Positions 40,738 through 52,711 of a stretch of 64,000 nucleotides of DNA are shown piece after piece. This DNA comes from Sipunculus nudus (Eukaryota; Annelida; Sipuncula; Golfingiida; Sipunculidae). The first letter of the stretch is position 1; each line of letters starts with the position of its first letter. The stretch spans positions 5,236,601 to 5,300,600 of the forward strand of contig CM049319.1 in assembly GCA_026874595.1 (NCBI GenBank), given 5' to 3'. A program made the translations under genes and the position numbers. The notes under the pieces are model-generated. The model was not told where the DNA came from. It saw only the letters and a program-made list of their open reading frames with translations, and searched no databases.

Positions 40738-42139
40738 GGGTCTGTCTAAAACGCGGAGAATCCGCGGAGAGATGGAGAATTGGCGGAGAATTCGTGGAGA
40801 ATTGGCGGAGAGTTTTTATATTCAATGATACTTTTTAATCCACATTAAAATCACTTAAAACCCCCAACCATATTACTCTTAACATATTTGCGCACTAATA
40901 AATGAACGAAATAATTTTAAAAATCTGTATATAATTAAGCATTTTATGCTTAACAATGTAGACTCGCCGCCGAGTGAATGCGTTACACAAAATCTAACAC
41001 CCGTCTGAGTCACCAGCTGACACTGACAGATCTTTAGACGAAAACGCAAAACACCTAATATTTGAACAGTTTATTGTGCAAACAATATCAAAACCATGAA
41101 CGTGTTGCATTTACAGGTGTCAAACAATATATATAATATGATTAATAAATCATAATTTTACCTACATTTATTGCTAGATAAAAAAAATCATTATCACCAT
41201 TTATAGTGTCTGGACCCAATTTACATGCACAAATAAAAGGTGGTACACAAACATTCGACTTTACACACTTTATACACAAAATAATAGATTGCCCCTTTAA
41301 GCTAATGAATCAACTTGGCAGTAGGATTAAATAAAATAAAAGAAAAAATAGTAAATATATATTGTAATCACAGTTAAAGAATTATATTTTTCTTATTTTG
41401 TACAAAATACACCACACTGCTTTCTGGCCATATCAATACAGAGTATAATAATAAAAAAATTTAAACTATAGCACAATGTACACATACATACAGCAATAGT
41501 ACATGAACTTATTTGAACAATCTTCACAAAACCATTTCATTTTTTAATTGCTTTAGTTATTTTAAAGACATATGCACATTTAAAATGAAACGATTTATTA
41601 CATTTTTTTCATTTTTTTTTACAACCAATCATGTCTTCGAATAAACCTCCTAATCATCATTCACATTCAATCCCAATGGTCACAGTTGCATTATATTTAG
41701 GTAGTTAGGTTTTGGTATTCCAGGAGAACGTTTTGCTTGAGGAAATGGTGTGAAAATGCCTGAATCGTAACAAGAAACTAAGTGTTGTTGCATCAGTCCA
41801 TTGTTAAAATGTTCAATTTGTTTAATTTCTAGATTGAAACGAAAATCAACTGCATTTGCAATCACAAATAGTCTACAGTCTCCTGATGCTCTATTCGTTG
41901 TCCCTGGCATGGCACAAATAAAATCTTATGAGAACTGAGAGCTGAATTTTACATTAATGTACAGATTTTTAATTATTTTGGTAACTTAACAGATACGTTA
42001 ATATGTGAAGAGTAATATAGTTGCAGATTTTAAGTAATTTTAACGTGTATTTAAAAGTATTATTGCATATAAAAACTCTCCGCAAATTCTCCGCGAATTC
42101 TCCATCTCTCCGCGGATTCTCCGCGTTTTAGATAGACCC
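40738..42139. mobile_element. Mutator-like (9-bp TSD) DNA transposon with about 160-bp TIRs
   Basis: A 1402-bp element begins GGGTCTGTCTAAAACGCGG and ends with the inverse. Direct AACAATGAG copies at 40729-40737 and 42140-42148 flank it, a perfect 9-bp target duplication. The TIRs (about 40738-40895 and 41985-42139) match over about 160 bp. They contain GGAGAATTCGC-type sub-repeats, with extra units in the left arm. The interior has no intact transposase. A 76-codon minus frame (41680-41910, with GDCRLFVIANAVDF) is unassigned. A 9-bp TSD and long TIRs are typical of MULEs, which makes this a non-autonomous member. Confidence 0.82.
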
Positions 42140-42297
42140 AACAATGAGCGATATTAGGTGCATGTTTACATTTGTGTTTCGCGGCATGTCACGCCTTCGC
42201 ATGCAGTTGGGTTTACTGATCGTGTACGGACAGTCGGCGTTAATCAGCTGTTTGGCTACGATGATTTGATGCACGAAGGAACAGATCTGTGATCACA

Positions 42298-43404
42298 ATG
42301 AAATATGACAGTGCCATTTTCGAATGGCATGGAACACTCGTTGAAACAAGGGCAGCCCACAGTGTCAGTGGCAGTAGAGGCCACACAACTTTCTCAAGCC
42401 AGCGGTACCAACTTTGCCATGGAGACGGAGGGCTGGATTATGATCTGCGAAGTTCTCACATGCATGAGTTTCAGATCCCAGGAAACTGGAAGATCATTAA
42501 AACTGGACAAGTTACAGATCACAAAACTGGGGTTAATTACCCAACCTTGTTGGCCCAGTGTAAACACAATGACTCGAACGGCTCAAAATGTTGTCTGTTT
42601 CAAGCAAAATCCCCCAGCTTTAAATGGTCAGCAGTTGCTAAATTTACTGTGCCTCATAAGTTAAACCCTGAGGAAACATTTCTCACATCAGGCCCAAATG
42701 TATGTATTGCTCAGAGTTCTACTGTGTGCTACACAACTGTTGACTTGTCAGTCCCTGGGAGAAGAAAGATTAGAAAAGTTGAAAAATTTCAAAATGTTAA
42801 GAAATTGTTGTATGCAGGATGGTTTGATGGCAAGATACATGTGATTGTTGCGGTTAATTTGTCAACTGGAAAAAAAGATGGCTGCTCAAATTTGCATGGA
42901 AAAGCAAAGACTAAGAAAAGTATGGAAGATGGGATTGCGCCTATGGATACCGATCAAAAACCAGACAATGGATGGTCTGAAAAGAACCCAAGAAGTGTAG
43001 CTTTAGGTCATTGTATGATTACAGCACTGGATGCTTCTAACCCTCTAGAAATTATTTTAGATTCAACAGATTCAATACCAGATGTGTATGGATCTATTAT
43101 TGATAAAATTTTAGTATTGGACTTGTCAGTGGAGAGGTTTGAAGTATCTATCAATAAACCAGAAATAAGCTCTCAAGTGAAAAAAGAAAGTGCTTCAAAC
43201 TTTACTGTGTCAATGGATGTGTTGTGCTGCACCAGCAAGTCTCAGCTGCTTCATTTCAGAAATGGAGGACTGGCAGGCTGTGCAAGGTTACCATTCAGTA
43301 ATGCTTCATCGATTGGTGTCGGTGTCATGTGGAGGTGTAAAGCAGTGATCGCTGTCACTGGTTCAGATGGCTTGATCTGTGTCATTGACACATCAACATT
43401 TAAG
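42298..43404 (+). CDS. FANCB: FANCB exon 1 (start codon)
   Basis: 369 codons from ATG (ACAATGA, A at -3) to an AAG|GTACAA donor in phase 0. It covers most of the predicted beta-propeller. The GTG nine bases upstream is in frame but is an unlikely start. An ATG at 42261 opens only a two-codon upstream frame. The overlapping plus frame 42305-42664 is a shadow. Confidence 0.82.
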
Positions 43405-46400
43405 GTACAAACTAATGAAACCAGTGTATATGAATATTTAGTAATCCCCTGTTATATGAAATCATAGTAATCCCCTGTTATATGCAACCCTTATATGCAG
43501 TTCTCCAAATAAAAATTGATAAAAAGTAAAGCATTTTTGAAAATTGTACACAATTTCTCCATACCTAAGTTTCATTCTAAACGAAAAACAAAATCATTAA
43601 AATCGCCATTTTGTCACATAGACCAGTAATTTTCCAGACAGGTTTCCCGGAACCTTCAAAATGCAAGCCTTGCACTGCAGCTGAATTGTGTTGTTTCCTG
43701 TTCTCATCATTCTGTGAATTTGTTTTCTTTTTAGATTCTTCAGACTTTTGAAGGCTACCTGAATTTTTACATTGGAGATTTCTGTGGAAATGGTACCCAG
43801 CAATTATTTTTGACTGCCGGGCAGTCTACCCAGGTGTCAGCAGACTGGACACAGAGTTTTCTTCTAAGTGACTTTGGGTCAGTCAATGTGGACAAGAGAC
43901 AGGTGATCCAGATGTTATTGATTTAACTATTTTTATATATGCAGACTTCTGTGTTCATTGGTGTTTATTTATGTTTATAAGAACACTTGCTGTTAATGTG
44001 TAGACCAGTCATTGAAAGACAAATTGTTATTGTATCCGCCAAAACGAAGTTTTGCGGATACTATGTTTTTGACCGGGTTCCGCCGCCGCCGCCGCGTTCG
44101 TTTCCGGAGAACTCCTCTGGGACTACTGGACAGATTTTTCCGAAACTTACACAAATTATTGGGTCACATGTGAACTGGTGCCTAACCAAGTGACCTTGAC
44201 CTCTGACCTTTCGTCTCTGCCCAGCGTCCGTTTGTGCGTCTGTTTCCCACACATAAACCCATATATCTCGGGAACCATTTGACTGATCCGGGAAAAAATT
44301 TTACACAAATGTAGCCCTGGGAAAGCTTTATAACATACACAACAAAAGGTGGCGCCACCTGCAACCATGTTTGCACAGTGTCCATCTGTTCATCTGCCTG
44401 GGGTTAAAATCACTCATATCTCTGCAGTGATTTGACTAATTCACCTAAAATTCGGCATGCTTATACATCCTAGATGGCTTTCTCGATTTTTTGACAGGTG
44501 GCGCCACCTACATTCACTTTAACACTCCACACATAAACCCATATATCTCAGGAACCGTTTGACCGATCCGGAAAAAAATTTTACACAAATGTAGCCCTGG
44601 GATAGCTTTATAACATACACAACAAAAGGTGGTGCCACCTGCAACCATGTTTGCACAGTGTCCATCTGTTCATCTGCCTGGGGTTAAAATCACTCATATC
44701 TCTGCAGTGGTTTGACTAATTCACCTAAAATTTGGCATGCATATACATCCTAGATAGCTTTCTCGATTTTGTGACAGGTGGCGCCACCTGCATTCACGTT
44801 TACGCTCCACACATAAACCCATATATCTCAGAAACTGTTTGACCGATCCGGAAAATAATTTTACACTAATGTAGCCCTGGGATAGCTTTATAACATACAC
44901 AACAAAAGGTGGCGCCACCTGCAACCATGTTTGCACAGTGTCCATTTGTTCATCTGCCTGGGGTTAAAATCACTCATATCTCTGCAGTGGTTTGACTAAT
45001 TCACCTAAAAATCAGCATGCATCTACATCCTAGATAGCTTTCTTGATTTAATGACAGGTGGCGCCACCTACATTCACTTTAACACTCCACACATAAACCC
45101 ATATATCTCAGGAACTGTTTGACCGATCCGGAAAATTTTTTTACACAAATGTAGCCCTGGGATAGCTTTATAATATACACAACAAAAGGTGGTGCCACCT
45201 GCAACCATGTTTGCACAGTGTCCATTTGTTAATCTGCCTGGGGTTAAAATCACTCATATCTTTGGAGTGGTTTGACTAATTCACCTAAAATTAGGCATGT
45301 GTATACATCCTAGATAGCTTTCTTGATTTTATGACAGGTGGCGCCACCTACATTCACGTTTATGCTGCAGACATCCAAGCTCATATCTCGGGAACCGTTT
45401 GACCAATCAGGAAAAAAAATTTACACAAATGTAGCCCTTGGATAGCTTTATAACATGAACAAAAATGGTGGCGCCACCTGCAGCCATTTTTGCACAGCGT
45501 CCATCTGTTTGTCTGCTGTGGGATAAAATCACTCATATCTCTGCAGTGGTTTGACTTTTCCACATGAAATTTTGCATGTGTATATATCTTGGATAGTTTC
45601 TCGTTCAAATAACAGGTGGCGCCACCTACAATCATGTTTATGTGGCAGAGATCCATTCTAATATTTAACACATGTAACTCTGTATCCCCTTGCCACTCAA
45701 TCCATGCCTCACTTCACCCGTCCTTCTCTGATTTGGGCGGATACACGTAGTCGCTTGTCGACTACCCGTATTCTAGTTGCAACCAAGGCCACACACAAAA
45801 AATATTTCTCTATGGACTCTGGGAACAAAAGTATGAGGTGTAAAATGGAAAATTTTATTTTTTTTATTTTCACCTGTTGAGACACAACGTGGAATTTTGC
45901 CAGTTTGCCTAAAATATTAAAAAATTTGCTCCAGTTCTTGAAATGGTAGATATGTTCAACACAATTTTAATCCATTTTCCTTACCTTTAGAATTATTTTA
46001 GGTAATTTTTACCATGGCACAAATTAGGAAGGTTACCAAGGACCTGCAGTTCAGTTGCTATGCTCTGAACACAGCACGTGACCTCCAGGCCCAGTGACCA
46101 TCCATTCACACACTGTGAGAAATTGCAGAATTTTTCATGTTTGGCAACCCCAGTCAGTTTGCACTAGTTAAAGTAAAATCTGTTTGGCTCTACGTTTAAA
46201 AAAAACCAGAACTGGTAGAAGAAATCTGATTGGCTTAGCGCACGTGTAAACAGACATAGCTATGCGGGGCAAGCTCGTGGGGCACGCAATACAGGAAACA
46301 GCAGACAATGGGGGATAACTGACCTCAGGCAAGTCAGTATACAGACTGTGTTGAAAGCTGACAATTGCATCGTGTGTATTCCAATGGGGATGAAAAAAGT

Positions 46401-49400
46401 CTATGCTACCAAGTGCTTTCCGCAGCAGTGTAAAGTGACCAGTACCTCGAACAACATCCGGTTGCTGGTGATACCTGCAATGTGTTTAGTTAAATATAAC
46501 GCAGGGGGAATTCCACAGAGACAGCGATGCCTGGTGGCCACACCTGGCTGGCAACTGCTGTTTAATGCAGCGGGTAGTGTAGGGAATAGTTGAGCGTAGC
46601 GTAGCCGCTGCTAATGGAGCATATTCAGTTGCAGGCCAAGCCATGAAGTTATAGTGGGTTACCAAAATGAAGCATGTTGTTTCTGTTTCACTTCCATGTA
46701 GAAGTCTGCTGAGTGCACAAGCTTGCTGGTGATCAGCATTCTGTTCTCTCGTAACATGTTCATTCATAGTAATAATAAAATACCGATAATAATAATAATA
46801 GTAATATGCAACCGTGCATTATGATTTAGATCAGTTTTGATCATTGATCATGTTTTCTTGTATTGTGTTTAGGATCCGTCTTACCAGGATCTTTGTACCA
46901 GAGATACTACAGAGGGAATCCAAGTGACATGCAAGGCTTTACAGCGGAGGTTACAGGTCAGGTCCTATTCAATAGACTTTACTCGGATCTAAATAATCTT
47001 ATTTATTTCCTTTAGTTTAAATGTTTAATAGGGCTGATTCAAGAAACCTAATAAATTCTACAGATAATGTAGGTGAAAAGCTGGCTTTCCCTGCAATAAA
47101 TTCTGTTTGTTGAATTGGTGTTGGGTGCACTGCATGTGATCAATTAATTAGTTTAACAGGAAATTTGGGTTGGAAACCTACAGTCACTGGGCTTGGCCTA
47201 TGCAAGACATTAATTTAAAAAAGATTTTGAGATTTTCTAAGGTATTGTTCCGATCACTGGATTTGCGCTGTGCCTTGATTGTAATTTGATAAATTTGCAT
47301 AAAATTATTGGAGTTATGTTACAGACTACTGGTCATAGAAAAAGTGTAGGTGATCTCAAAAGGAACAACATGCAGCATACCAGTATGTTTCTGAATCTAA
47401 TGCAAATTCTTTAATACAAATTCTTTGAAAAGAATTTCTCACAAGATAAGTCAAACTTGAATTAAAAAAACATGTGTTGAATATCCCTGTAAGTAAAAGG
47501 AACACAAGCCAAGGTGTGAAACTATGAGAACAACAGGATTTCATGGCTTCATTCCTCACATTCAATGGCCAAATTTTAGTTAATGGTAAAAACGTGAGTG
47601 AATTCTGTGCTTATTAAAACCACTGCAGTCAGATCTGTCCATCAGGAACAGCTTAGTACATGCCGTTTCGATCCAAGTTAGGAAATGAATATTTTCTTGA
47701 AAGCCCCCAAAGTACCCTGGAAATCCATTTTACTCATTAAGCTTATTTATAGATATCACGTGATCATGGGATTTTAAACATTGTGAAGTGTTACTGTCAG
47801 ATGATTTCAAGGGAATGTGCTCATATCTTTCTAATGTGTAATTTTGTTGGATTTCTGTTGATTGCAGCTGAACCAGACTGCCCTCTGTCAGGCACAACAG
47901 AAACTACAGCAGACAGTCTTGTTCCTTCACAGATCTGTCACAGGCCTGCAGAAACTCCTATTATGGCAGGAACCAGTCTGTACAAATGATATGAGGCTAT
48001 TACCTCTCCCAGGCTGTAAACATGATACCAGGGCCACTGAGTGGTCTAAAGAACTGGTGAAGGAGCCAGCAGATGTAGTGACTGCCAGAGACATCTGGTG
48101 GAAAACCTTGGAACAACACATCGTGTTTGGTTGTGATGTGACAAACTCTTCAGACCAGTAAGTCTTCTGTTCTAGCCTTGTTTACAATTTGATTGTATAA
48201 ATGTTATTGCTGAATGGTGAAGTTCTTAAAGTATGGCCCTCTGACATATGTATGTGTATATATATATGATCAGCATATTGGTTAACCCCCCAGCACATTT
48301 GTTGAATTTCTGAGCACATAAAAGCATGTCTCACATGGGTTTTGTGGAGCCTAGCCAACTTGTTCATGGCACAAGAATTGACTGGTGACTATAAAGATAG
48401 AACTTATTCTTTGGTTCGCAATTTCACATGTGTTCTGTTCTATGAATACATCACTAGTAGCCAAATATAAAGATTACAGGATGTTTACAACGAGGTTGAT
48501 GCCACAGGATGGATGGCTGTTGCAGTGCAGTTCCCCTTATGATTTTTGTCACAAGTGAAGTAGGCCTGTCAGTCCATTATAAATGCCTTCTTAGTTGCTT
48601 GTCAAAAAGTTGGGTGTTTTGTAGTTATAAGTGAATATTAGCTCTACTCTTAACTTAACACAATAAACAAGTTTGGACAAACCTGATAGAGATTTATATC
48701 CATATTAAGAATGAATGAGTCATAATTGTGTGTCTCTCACACAAATGGACAAGGCTTTTCCTGGCTTTGTCTGTCATGGTTATGCTTTTTCCCTAACCTT
48801 TCAGAGATATCCATGATCTGGAGCTTACTGTGATTGCTACAGGAACTGTCAACACAGAGCTGGAGTGCTGGGGATATGCTATTCAACCAGACAAACAGCG
48901 AAACAGTGCAATTCCGGACTTAAGTTTTAAACCAAAAAGAAGAAAGCTAGACTGCAGTGGAAGTGGGGAACAAAAAATATCAAGTGCTTATAATACTCAG
49001 CCGAAAGTTTTGAAGCCAGAATCTCACCAGCTCCTGATGGCTGCATTAATGCTTAATCAGCAGAAAATTGTAAGAAAGTTTAAATTTCAATTACTTGTGC
49101 AGTATAGAAGTAGTAGGTTAAGACAATGTCAGCAACAAAGTGAAACAACAAAATGTGGTGCACAAAAAGGGGTACCAGCAGGGAATGAGAAACTGGTTCC
49201 CCGCGCATCCACAGCAGATGATTCAGGTGAAGGTGATATGACCAACTTTGACATTTTGACCTCTTGTGTTGGGAATGTGACCTTGACCTTAAGTGACCTT
49301 GTTTCTGTGGAGAATGCTGTGGTCCTAATGCCTGCAGAGTGTATTGATTTAACTGGTGAGTTTTTTCTTTTTTTTAATAATCTTACAAACTATTATAGAT

Positions 49401-52175
49401 TATCTGTAAGACATAGCTGGATCAAGGATTTCCAATGGGGGATGTTTTCTGAGGAATGAATAATGAATAGGTCAGCAAAACTTGCTTCAAAAAGGGAAAC
49501 TTTTATGCCAATCCAATAATAAAGTAGTGTGTAATTTACTTTGAATATATTTTTCTACCTATTTTAACCCCCCCCCCCCCCAACAGGACCTGGTAATGTA
49601 TGAAGAGGATATATAACTATTGACAGAAACACTACTTTGGTAATTGGAAATATCCTTTTGGACATTTTAGTTGCAGGCACAAGTGTCTAGCATATCGTCG
49701 TCTTAGTATGAATTAACAAAATTTGAGAGAACTTATACAAAAGAACTTTTAACAAAACTAGAGAACTTCAATATATGCAAGCAATTCAGTTCAGTGACAC
49801 CATTTTGAAGATACAAATTGACCTTTATATTGAGCGTATTAAAGTAAGAATGGTATGTGGTGGAAAATATTCCTTTAACAGAACAATATGTTTGTATATA
49901 TGAATAAATGTTGTGTGATTTTTTGTCTCTTTGTATGCAAGCTGTATTAGTATTTGTATTTATCGCCTTGTGTTTGGAAGTTCCTTTCTTCTTTAGTCAA
50001 ACGTAATATATAACCCAGTTTGACTCTGTAAATTCACTGGGTTGAATGTAACAGCTGAACCATTTCTTTCTGTAATTTTCATTTTACAGATCTGCAATGT
50101 CTTTTCTTGTACTTTTTTTCTTACTTGCTCTCACAAAGATATTACTAGCAATTTATACAGATAAAACATGTTTCAATTGTTCCTAAATCTGTCAAAAGGT
50201 TATTGTAATAGATAATCTTGAATTATTTAAAAATGGATGACATTTATTTTTACTTCCAGAACAACAAGTGCATCAGAATTTATCAGCCATGGATTGTGTC
50301 CAGGTTCACTTTGATGTAGTTTTCAAATCTGCTGTTTCTAATCTTGGCCACTTGGAGGCAGCACTAGTCAGCCAGACACCCTTAGAGAAGAACAACACAT
50401 ATGACTGCCTGATATCATCCAGTAACAGCCCCCTGAAAGGGACAAGGGTACGACTTCACACCAGACAATGGAATACTGTACATGCAGACCTGTATTTTAG
50501 GTGAGAAAGGCACACAAAAAAAAACATTATTGTCAGAGTGGCATATTCCTATTACCATTTACAGATACACATTCTTAAAACACATTTAGCCAAAGGAATT
50601 GTACTATCTAGAGTCTGTGTCAGTCAAGTCAGTGTCAATTAAAAAGACTGATTTTCCGCATTTTATCAATAAAACAGGTTGTATTATGGTGTGGGCAGCA
50701 TTGGTCCATATGTCTGTTTGTTAACCTTTAGTGTTGCGAACATAACTTACCACTAACCAGGGATTTTATGGATTTTCATAAAACTCACCATAAGATGAGT
50801 CGCACATGTATTATTGTATTGGCAGGGTCTGTCTGTCCGCATGTTCCTCCAAATGTCCTTTAAGCCTTAATGTCCCCATGATAAATTACCTGTGATTTTA
50901 TGAATATTCATGAACTCACTTTAAATATTAATTTATATAGTATCTCACCTAAATTTGACTCTCAGGAAAATCTATGCATAATTAATGAAGTCAGAGGTCA
51001 CCAGATGTCTTATTTAATGAAGTCAGAGGTCATCAGACGTCTGGCTACAATAACATAGCTACGATAACAAGGAATTTGATGGGTTTTGATAAAAATCAGT
51101 ATGAATGTTAACCAATAAACTGAGTCCAATTTCTGGCTAAATCTGTACATAATTAATGAGTTCAGAGGTCACAAGACACATGATTGGCATATTATGCACT
51201 CATCCTGTGCTAATGATTGGTTGTTGCAACATTTGAATGGAGGCTTTATGAATAGCTTTGTCAGCAAAAGACTCAGCATCACTTAATAACAGAATCACCA
51301 ATCAATCTGATAGAGTTTTACTGCAAATCATTTCCCTAAATCTTATGGATGAGACTGGTTCACATATATATTTATTTAACACTTAAGGAAAATACTAGAC
51401 ACAATGTTCAATACTAATACTATTTTCAGAGGGTACAGGTTACAGTGATTCAACAAGACCAGGAGAGTCATGCAGAAGCTAATATTTCTGATTCAGTTCT
51501 CAAATATATTGCATGTCATTCCATTTTTAAGAACTGCTATTATATTATATTAGTTGTATAATCGTTTTCATTTGAATTTTAATATTGCTGTAATTTGAAT
51601 ATGGATAATGAAAACCAGGAATGTTGTTTTTAAGCTTTCTAGATATCAGGAATTTATATGCACAAACTAGGAATAATTCAGACGTTATAATCAATCCTTG
51701 AGATATTATTATTATCTTAGCATGTTTCTTAGGCTTTATCCAGATTTTGCAGTTCTGATATTGAGGCCCTAACAGGGATGAAACTGAGGGCTCTCAGCTC
51801 TTCAACACAACACCCTCACCACCATGTCACTTCATACTAAAACTGATCTGTACAGTCTTCAAAACAGGCCATTTGAATCAGTATTTGTTGTTTAAAAATA
51901 TACCATTACTACCTCTTTCTGATGTTACTGTGTAGCTTTATCTTGCTTTGAAATGATTTGCTGATATTTATTTTGTATTTATTTTCAGAGACGTGGATCA
52001 GTTTGTGCTCCTCCTAAGCTCCATATATAGTGCCTTAGCTGATGATGTCATCATTGAACCGTGTCACCATGGTGATATCTTAAGTGACCTTGGCATGATT
52101 TTGACAAACATAGGGAGGGAAGTCACACAAAAGCTTGCAACCATGGAAAAAGGCGTTCAAAACAGTATGATTTAG
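42298..52175 (+). CDS. FANCB: FANCB (Fanconi anaemia complementation group B), complete, seven exons
   Basis: Exons 42298-43404, 43735-43902, 46873-46956, 47868-48157, 48805-49355, 50260-50500 and 51989-52175 join in phase into 875 codons (human FANCB 859). Matches recalled from FANCB are: CCTSKSQLLHFRNG...RLPF (C-terminal part of exon 1), FYIGDFCGNGTQQLFL (about 380-396), GIQV...LQRRLQLNQ (coiled coil, 445-500), ARDIWWKTLEQHIVFG (about 527-542) and GNVTLTLSDL (about 708-717). FANCB has an N-terminal beta-propeller and a helical/beta-sandwich C-terminus. With FANCL and FAAP100 it forms the catalytic module that monoubiquitinates FANCD2-FANCI in the nucleus. ATG 42298 follows a short upstream frame. 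The 280-bp-repeat element lies in intron 2 and a dispersed repeat in intron 6. Confidence 0.85.
43735..43902 (+). CDS. FANCB: FANCB exon 2
   Basis: 56 codons between TTTTCTTTTTAG and CAG|GTGATC, phase 0 at both ends. IGDFCGNGTQQLFLT and SFLLSDFGSVN match the GSGTEQVLL...DLG block of vertebrate FANCB. Confidence 0.85.
44032..45777 (+). mobile_element. Helentron-like element with 280-bp tandem array, full copy (family H1)
   Basis: The left end forms a hairpin, GTATCCGCCAAAAC/GTTTTGCGGATAC (44032-44061), followed by a CCGCCGCCGCCGCG block. The right end has GCGGATAC (45737-45744), the complement of the left GTATCCGC. A 7-bp-stem hairpin GTAGTCG/CGACTAC follows (45747-45765), and the end is near TCTAGT at 45772-45777. 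Between lie about 4.5 units of a 280-bp repeat, each with two GGTGGCGCCACC palindromes (44348, 44497, 44628, 44777, 44908, 45057, 45188, 45337, 45477, 45615). A terminal inverted repeat matched by a subterminal one plus 3' hairpin is the Helentron/HINE design. No Rep/helicase is encoded. Confidence 0.75.
46873..46956 (+). CDS. FANCB: FANCB exon 3
   Basis: 28 codons, phase 0 at both ends, acceptor TTGTGTTTAG and donor ACAG|GTCAGG. It begins the helical region (GIQVTCKALQRRLQ). The exon is short, but frame and neighbours agree. Confidence 0.8.
47868..48157 (+). CDS. FANCB: FANCB exon 4
   Basis: 290 nt from a GATTGCAG acceptor to a CCA|GTAAGT donor. It encodes a glutamine/leucine-rich coiled coil and the ARDIWWKTLEQHIVFG block. 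It ends two bases into a Gln codon. Confidence 0.85.
48805..49355 (+). CDS. FANCB: FANCB exon 5
   Basis: 551 nt, acceptor CTAACCTTTCAG and donor ACTG|GTGAGT. It encodes beta-rich sequence with a basic KPKRRKLDC cluster that could be a nuclear localisation signal, and ends near GNVTLTLSDL...VVLMP. The open frame continues into the intron to 49459, which is read-through. Confidence 0.85.
50260..50500 (+). CDS. FANCB: FANCB exon 6
   Basis: 241 nt from a TTACTTCCAG acceptor to a TTTAG|GTGAGA donor. It encodes the C-terminal domain segment QVHFDVVFKS...LHTRQWNTVHADLYF. Phase fits on both sides. Confidence 0.83.
50690..51210 (-). repeat. Dispersed repeat with GTGACCTCTGA units, copy 2
   Basis: The reverse complement of this segment shares ATGGTGAGTTT, GGTGACCTCTGA, CATTAATTATGCA and nearby words with 26575-27050. 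It lies in FANCB intron 6. TTAATGAAGTCAGAGGTCA occurs twice, 28 bp apart (near 50978 and 51015). Confidence 0.5.
51989..52175 (+). CDS. FANCB: FANCB exon 7 (stop codon)
   Basis: 187 nt after a TTATTTTCAG acceptor. It completes an Arg codon and then adds 61 codons (DQFVLLLSSIYSALADD...NSMI) and TAG. The helical C-terminal end resembles the length and character of FANCB termini. Confidence 0.83.
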
Positions 52176-52347
52176 AAGGGCAAAGATCTAGAAACCTGAA
52201 GGGAATTGAATTGCATTTAAATTGATTGAATTTTCAATAAGCATAATGTACAGTGCTGAAGACATTTATTTAAAAAAAGTCATATCTAACTTCAATTTAT
52301 ATGTATGTTATGTAATCAGATATATTCTGCTTGAAAGTGCTTGATCT

Positions 52348-52353
52348 AATAAA
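52348..52353 (+). promoter_or_regulatory. FANCB: Candidate FANCB poly(A) signal
   Basis: AATAAA lies 173 nt after the FANCB stop and before the repeat elements begin at 52435. It is the first such hexamer downstream. Confidence 0.55.
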
Positions 52354-52434
52354 ACTGAGGGATCAAAACCTTAACATGTTTGTATCATGTTTTTTCTTTC
52401 TCACAGTGGTCCACATACGGGCACTCAAAATTGA

Positions 52435-52710
52435 TTTTTAGCGAACCTGTGAGCTTATGTGATGGCGCAGCATCATCCGTCCATCGTCTGCCGTCCAGGG
52501 CTGGCTTTCCGCTGTCCATGGCTGTAAGTCAGAAACCGTCGGAGCCAGCAGCTCCAAATTACATGTAAGAATTAGTCACGTGAAACTTGGTGCCCTGGAG
52601 CTTATTATTGGGTATCTGCATTAATTTAGATTGGAACTTAGGAGAGCTGGGGAAATGTTGTAAAATTTACCCTTGTAGAGGTGTTCTGCTGAAGGCCATG
52701 CTGGTTATTA
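52435..52710 (+). mobile_element. Truncated 5' end of family H4 element
   Basis: It starts TTTTTAGCGAACCTGTGAGC (the GCG at 52441), the same 5' end as the element beginning at 52712, then runs on through a GATGGCGCAGCATC segment. No matching right end follows before the next start, so it is a 5' fragment about 276 bp long. Confidence 0.5.
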
Positions 52711-52711
52711 A

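Noticed and set aside
42305..42664. 119-codon plus frame over the FANCB start
   Set aside because: It is the shifted frame of FANCB exon 1 and lacks continuation into exon 2.
44061..45671. Several 60-96-codon minus frames with WLQVAPPF and YIC motifs
   Set aside because: They repeat with the 280-bp units of the Helentron-like element, with no evidence of translation.
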